NCBI GenBank assembly: GCA_052326605.1 | Contig: JBKQMB010000033.1 | Span: 74,221-138,220 of the forward strand | Direction: 5' to 3' | Length of the DNA: 64,000 nt | Origin: Bog-756 sp052326605 | GTDB lineage: Bacteria; Actinomycetota; Acidimicrobiia; Acidimicrobiales; RAAP-2 | Shown here: piece after piece, positions 60,947 through 64,000 of the stretch | Layout: each line of letters opens with the position of its first letter | Numbering within the stretch: position 1 is the stretch's first letter | Notes under the pieces: generated by a model | Seen by the model: only the letters and a program-made list of their open reading frames with translations | Told to the model about the DNA's origin: nothing | Database searches by the model: none | Translations under genes and position numbers: made by a program

Positions 60947-61177
60947 TTACGTCGTGGTGAGATGCTGGCCGTCAGGTGTCGATTTTTGCTCGAACGGCTG
61001 CGGACACCACGGTGACGTATTGGCGTGCAGCCACGGCATGTGCCGTTCTTTGCCCCGGTGGACCTCATGACCGCAGTTGGCGCACCGAGAGAAGACGGAG
61101 TCCCAACCACGGACCTTCTTCCCGCTCGACTTGGCCACCGGCCTAGCTGCACTCAGTTGTCCCTTGCGTCCAGCCAC
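60947..61177 (-). CDS. Small Cys/His-containing hypothetical protein
   Basis: 76 residues from an ATG. It has a basic N-terminus (GRKGQLSAARPVAKSSGKKV) and a possible zinc site CANCGHEVHRGKERH, with a further His and Cys in MPWLHANTSPWCPQP. The composition is plausible for a small nucleic-acid-binding protein of a mobile element, but a chance frame cannot be excluded. It lies between the integrase remnant and the NERD gene. Confidence 0.4.
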   Translation of the reverse strand: MAGRKGQLSAARPVAKSSGKKVRGWDSVFSRCANCGHEVHRGKERHMPWLHANTSPWCPQPFEQKSTPDGQHLTTT

Positions 61178-61269
61178 ACTGACTTCGTCGGCTCGCAGGG
61201 CATCTGCCTTGAGGGTTCGACCGAGCGAACAGGAGGATCGAAGGCCGTGCCTTCAGCGGCCACGAAGCG

Positions 61270-62040
61270 ATGCCGATGCACTACCTGATGAGGAACCGAC
61301 CCGGAGAGCGTGCTCGGCACGAAGTTCGACGTGCCTGGCGACATACCGTGCGGAAGAACGTCACTCCCGGGGTGTGCCTCATCCTGTTCGCAATCATCTT
61401 CTGCGAGGCCATTTCGCTGCTGCCGTTGCCGACTTCGTGGCGGGCGTTCCTATTTGGATTCGTAGCGGCGTCGGTTCTCGCCTGCCTGGCCTGGATCATC
61501 CATATCCTGTCTGGTTCCCACGGTTGGACTCTCGGGAAGCTCGGAGAGGAAGCGACGGCGGAAGCAGTAACGAACAGGAGGCAGCGGCACAAGGGCTGGC
61601 GGCTCATCAACGGCCTGTACCTCGCCCGGCACGGCGACATCGATCACATCCTGGTAGGTCCTGGGGGCGTGTTCGTCATCGAGTCGAAGTGGACCGCCAG
61701 TCCCTGTCGAATCGTGCGGGGGAGCATAGTGGGCCTTCTCGGGCGTGAGCCTGTTGCTCAAGCACGAGATGGTGCGCAGAAGGTGGAGAGGATGCTCCGA
61801 CATGGGCATCAGCAGTTCGATGTGACTGTGCAGCCCGTGGTGGTGCTTTGGGGGCCGGGCGGTCTGCGTCTCGATCAGGGGTGGATGACCGTTGACGGCG
61901 TTCTAGTGTGCGAAGGTCGACGTCAGAAGTCGTGGCTCCGCCGCCTCGACTGTACCGTGCTCGACCAACCCATGGTGGAGCAGGTCACAGGTGCGCTTGT
62001 AGATCAGATCACTCGTCAGGTCGATCAGCCGGTACCGTAA
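61270..62040 (+). CDS. NERD-domain (nuclease-related) membrane protein
   Basis: 256 residues from an ATG (MPMHYLMRNRPG). Two adjacent hydrophobic helices (about residues 33-54 and 59-81) are followed by a NERD domain. Its markers are LGKLGEEATAEAVTNRRQRH (GxxGE), WRLINGLYLARHGDIDHILV, and GPGGVFVIESKWTASPCRIV, the D-x-D...E-x-K nuclease-like catalytic core. Later SWLRRLDCTVLD follows. NERD proteins are linked to DNA processing and are often on mobile elements. The product looks membrane-tethered with a cytosolic nuclease-like domain. Activity is unproven. Confidence 0.85.
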   Translation: MPMHYLMRNRPGERARHEVRRAWRHTVRKNVTPGVCLILFAIIFCEAISLLPLPTSWRAFLFGFVAASVLACLAWIIHILSGSHGWTLGKLGEEATAEAVTNRRQRHKGWRLINGLYLARHGDIDHILVGPGGVFVIESKWTASPCRIVRGSIVGLLGREPVAQARDGAQKVERMLRHGHQQFDVTVQPVVVLWGPGGLRLDQGWMTVDGVLVCEGRRQKSWLRRLDCTVLDQPMVEQVTGALVDQITRQVDQPVP

Positions 62041-62044
62041 TCGG

Positions 62045-62788
62045 CTACCAGGTCCTGGAATCCCCCCACTCAGCAACAGCCGAAGCTCGAATCTGTTTGA
62101 GCGACATCCCCGAAGACCTCAGTGCCTCAGCCGCTGCATGGGCCGGACCTGAGACCTGCACGGGTGATTCCCATGCTCGTGCACCGTTGGCGGTGATGAG
62201 GTGGAGGGTTTCGCCCCGGCCGACACGAAGTGTGACTCCGCCGAATCGCACGTTCACGTTGCGATCCACCAGCATGCGGCAGATGACGCCACCAAGTTCC
62301 ACCGGCAGTTCAGGTGCATGGCGACTGAAGAGTTCGATGCCATCGTTAACAAGGCCAACGGGCCGTAGGGTCCGCTGGGGCGGGTGCAGCACAGCTACTG
62401 CGGCACGGTCGAGTCGCTCTACATGCTCATTTGGTTCGAGTGCCGACGAAACTCCGAGGGCAAGCTGTGCGACCCGGCGAGCGATCCGGTCGGTCTCGTC
62501 GGCCCCCTCTTCAGCCGCATCTGTCTCGACATCGATCCTGGCCATGAGATCGGAGGTCTGATCAGGGTCCCGGAAGAGGATGTCAACCCTATCCGCCAAG
62601 TCGTATACATCACGAAGGTACTTCTCCAGTCGATCCAGCAGCTTGGTCAGGCCGGGGGCAGGGACAGGACCATCCTCGGCTTCGAAGCGCAAGTCCTCGA
62701 TCTCGACTGCGAGGCCCTTGCTTAGGAGCCAAGCCCTGGCCGCTCGAAGTACCGCCGCCCTCGCCCTTGCCCTTGCCTCTTGAGGCAT
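62045..62788 (-). CDS. Hypothetical protein, island cargo
   Basis: 247 residues. I do not recognise it. The N-terminal half is helical and acidic (LLDRLEKYLRDVYDLADRVD; ETDAAEEGADETDRIARRVA), followed by a beta-rich part with GGVICRMLVDRNVNVRFGGV and TLRVGRGETLHLITANGARA. The end has a helix-turn-helix-like stretch HAAAEALRSSGMSLKQIRAS. The composition is clearly coding. It is convergent with the NERD gene, their stops 4 bp apart, making these the only two substantial cargo genes of the island. Confidence 0.65.
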   Translation of the reverse strand: MPQEARARARAAVLRAARAWLLSKGLAVEIEDLRFEAEDGPVPAPGLTKLLDRLEKYLRDVYDLADRVDILFRDPDQTSDLMARIDVETDAAEEGADETDRIARRVAQLALGVSSALEPNEHVERLDRAAVAVLHPPQRTLRPVGLVNDGIELFSRHAPELPVELGGVICRMLVDRNVNVRFGGVTLRVGRGETLHLITANGARAWESPVQVSGPAHAAAEALRSSGMSLKQIRASAVAEWGDSRTW

Positions 62789-62939
62789 CGCCCGCCTCCT
62801 CTCCCGTCATGCCGTTGACCACACTGTCACGCCTCGGGACTCGACTCCGCATCGAGTATAAGTTGCTGGATGATTATCTCCGGGGTGCAGTCCGGCCCCT
62901 CGAACAACCCTGCTCCCCCGCCACTCCGCTACCTCCCCG

Positions 62940-62985
62940 GACATTCTTGGCGAGCATTTGGCGAGCGGATCCAGCCGTACCCCCT
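62940..62985 (-). pseudogene. Short integrase 3'-end scrap
   Basis: About 40 bases closely match the coding end of the integrase remnant at 60548-60590. The minus strand reads RLDPLAKCSPRMSG here against PLDVLAKCSPNGG there. Nothing integrase-like precedes it, so it is a detached fragment left by rearrangement near the right attachment repeat. Confidence 0.5.
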
Positions 62986-63057
62986 TGATTCCGAATGTGT
63001 CTGGATGCCCGCTGAGCTGGGCTTTCGTACTTTGGTCATGCTCAGAAAGGTGGTCCT

Positions 63058-63104
63058 TCAGTTCTCCAAACTGATGACGAGGGTTCGATCCCCTTCAGCC
63101 GCTC
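63058..63104 (+). repeat. Right attachment repeat (copy of the tRNA-Gly 3' half)
   Basis: 47 bases matching 60427-60473 with one change. The 5' half of a tRNA is absent upstream, so this is not a second tRNA gene but the outer boundary of the island. Confidence 0.85.
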
Positions 63105-63161
63105 CACGGACATACTCCAGTTGACCAGGGGCTGACCGACAAACTGCCATTCCCCACTTTG

Positions 63162-63260
63162 TCAGAAGCATCTTGCTCGGCGTTTGGCGCGCGGTTCCAG
63201 CGGCAACGCAGCGGCCAGACCGTCCAATGCTTCGGCAATGGCACGGATATTCCCTGCCCC
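63162..63260 (-). pseudogene. Second integrase C-terminal scrap, outside the right repeat
   Basis: The minus strand reads IRAIAEALDGLAAALPLEPR, then AKRRARCF and TGA. This aligns with the end of the first integrase remnant (WVAAALDTLANEVPLDVLAK) and with typical actinobacterial integrase tails. An in-frame TAG cuts it off upstream. Its position next to the right attachment repeat mirrors the first integrase next to the tRNA, suggesting an older element in tandem. Confidence 0.6.
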
Positions 63261-63827
63261 CTATCGAAACCACTTCGGTGATACCCGTGGCAAGGGGTGA
63301 AGGGTGTGTTACAGGGACAGTCCACGCCGACAATCTCCCTCCTCCAAGATCCGCAGAAACACCAGATCCTCTAGGGGAGCTTACGGCCGAGCATGGCATC
63401 GCTTCCTGTCATGGTTAGCCAACTGAGATTGCGCCCGCGAACACCGTCGCCGGCTGCCGAGCGGGGGCGAGCCCAATGAGCCACCACAAAACACTTCGCG
63501 GTCGTGACGCCCTCGATTGGATCTGTCATCAGTACGGGTCGGGTCGGGCGGTTCATTGACCCCGAGAGCTATATCGCTCAGCTTCTGGTTTCGTTCGTCA
63601 CCTCTTTGACGGAACCCGGCGAGGAAGTGTGACCAGCCGACGACCGCCCCTGGTCGGACCGGGTACGGCTGCTCCGTGGCATGGCGTGACCGGAGGATCG
63701 GACGGGATGCTGCTCGCGGCGTCAAGAGATCGTCGGTTTGCTGATCGATGCGAGGTACGGTCATTTCCCATGACCCGCAGCCTGCTTTGCTGGAGCACGG
63801 TGGCCTAAGTGCCTGATTCGGTAGTGG
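63261..63827. other. 567 bp without a supportable gene
   Basis: Frames such as 63381-63764 minus start like a protein (TVPRIDQQTDDLL) but become Arg/Pro/Ser-rich, with no recognised motif. No further copy of the attachment repeat was seen. It is probably eroded sequence of an older integrated element. Confidence 0.4.
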
Positions 63828-64000
63828 TCACTTCTCGGCGTGTTGGTACAAAAGCGTCCAAGTCTCTCTGAGTAGGCACATCACGATCTCGAGTTCCTCA
63901 CTGACCATCTTGAGATCTGGCCCGGCTTGCCGGCGGGCTTCGTTTCCGAGGGCAACACTCAGTGACGCGACGGAATGGAACAACCGAGCGAGGACGACGT
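63828..64000 (-). CDS. C-terminal fragment of an unrecognised helical protein, cut by the window edge
   Basis: A minus-strand frame enters from the right edge and ends at TGA 63828. The 56 visible residues (VVLARLFHSVASLSVALGNE ... LRETWTLLYQHAEK) are helical and coding-like, with a possible coiled coil around DLKMVSEELEIVMCLLRETW. No family can be named from the tail. Confidence 0.45.
   Translation of the reverse strand, partial: VVLARLFHSVASLSVALGNEARRQAGPDLKMVSEELEIVMCLLRETWTLLYQHAEK

Larger units (their letters stand above)
60427..63104. mobile_element. Small integrated island at tRNA-Gly, bounded by a 47-bp direct repeat
   Basis: Bases 60427-60473 (3' half of tRNA-Gly plus one base) and 63058-63104 are identical except for one base. 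The inner 2.6 kb holds a decayed tyrosine integrase whose end abuts the tRNA, as in many tRNA-targeted elements. It also holds a small Cys-containing gene, a NERD-domain membrane protein and an unknown 247-residue protein. No replication, transfer or capsid genes are present, so it is a stripped island that can no longer move by itself. Confidence 0.85.

Noticed and set aside
63058..63104. A second tRNA-Gly gene
   Set aside because: Only the 3' half is present. There is no D-arm or 5' acceptor strand upstream, so it is an attachment repeat.

Overview
The window is GC-rich, densely coded actinobacterial DNA, most likely from class Acidimicrobiia or a close relative (Actinomycetota). Four things point that way. 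There is a mec-cysO-cysM sulfur-carrier locus in the gene order seen around Rv1334-Rv1341 of Mycobacterium tuberculosis. There is a mycothiol-dependent maleylpyruvate-isomerase-family protein and a WS/DGAT wax-ester synthase. An N-terminal GWWQASDGKWYSPEQ motif and a lectin-like propeller repeat (GYWLVASDGGIFSFGDA) are, as I recall, common in Acidimicrobiales. Several genes also appear to have leaderless promoters. No rRNA genes, complete insertion sequences or CRISPR arrays were seen. There are three tRNAs (Val, Cys, Gly) and one tmRNA.

Layout. 1-4.2 kb is an accessory-looking stretch of small unrecognised genes, gene scraps and a short dispersed repeat, lying at the 3' side of tRNA-Val(GAC). 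4.3-14.9 kb: a DUF2127 membrane protein, an HTH/Clp-N pair behind a palindromic promoter, tRNA-Cys, a family-4 glycosyltransferase, glnD, an L,D-transpeptidase, a broken enoyl-CoA hydratase, a methyltransferase, and DUF4388 and DUF4190 proteins. 15-20.5 kb: a conserved core block on the minus strand (rdgB, rph, an Rv1339-like metallo-hydrolase, cysM, cysO and a JAMM protease), followed on the plus strand by smpB, ssrA (tmRNA) and a clear intrinsic terminator. 20.6-32 kb: small membrane proteins, a copper type II monooxygenase-like secreted protein, WS/DGAT, a deletion relic of a 2-oxoacid:ferredoxin oxidoreductase operon, phosphoenolpyruvate synthase, a GH36 alpha-galactosidase, and formate-tetrahydrofolate ligase. 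32-42 kb: a K+ channel with RCK domains, an alpha/beta hydrolase, an acyl-CoA dehydrogenase, an SDR, a FUSC transporter, a Baeyer-Villiger-type monooxygenase and an NlpC/P60 wall hydrolase. 42-55 kb: two intact GGDEF-EAL proteins, one wrecked one, and an apparent Gfo/Idh dehydrogenase - PLP lyase - FGGY kinase operon. 55-60 kb: an unrecognised possible diiron protein paired with an LLM flavin oxidoreductase, a lipoprotein, an RNA methyltransferase and a nitroreductase. 60.4-63.1 kb is a small integrated island at tRNA-Gly(TCC), bounded by a 47-bp direct repeat. It holds a decayed integrase, a NERD-domain membrane protein and an unknown 247-aa protein. A second integrase scrap lies just outside it.

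Functionally the region mixes housekeeping (RNA processing, ribosome rescue, cysteine synthesis on a carrier protein, one-carbon metabolism, nitrogen sensing) with lipid and aromatic-type catabolism and c-di-GMP signalling. A striking theme is decay. At least four reading frames are broken by stops or deletions (enoyl-CoA hydratase, the oxidoreductase relic, one GGDEF-EAL protein, one small membrane protein), alongside several integrase fragments. I found no convincing complete new defence or secretion system. The best candidates for undescribed biology are the island cargo pair (NERD protein plus unknown), the diiron-like/LLM pair, and the CysO with a processed tail.
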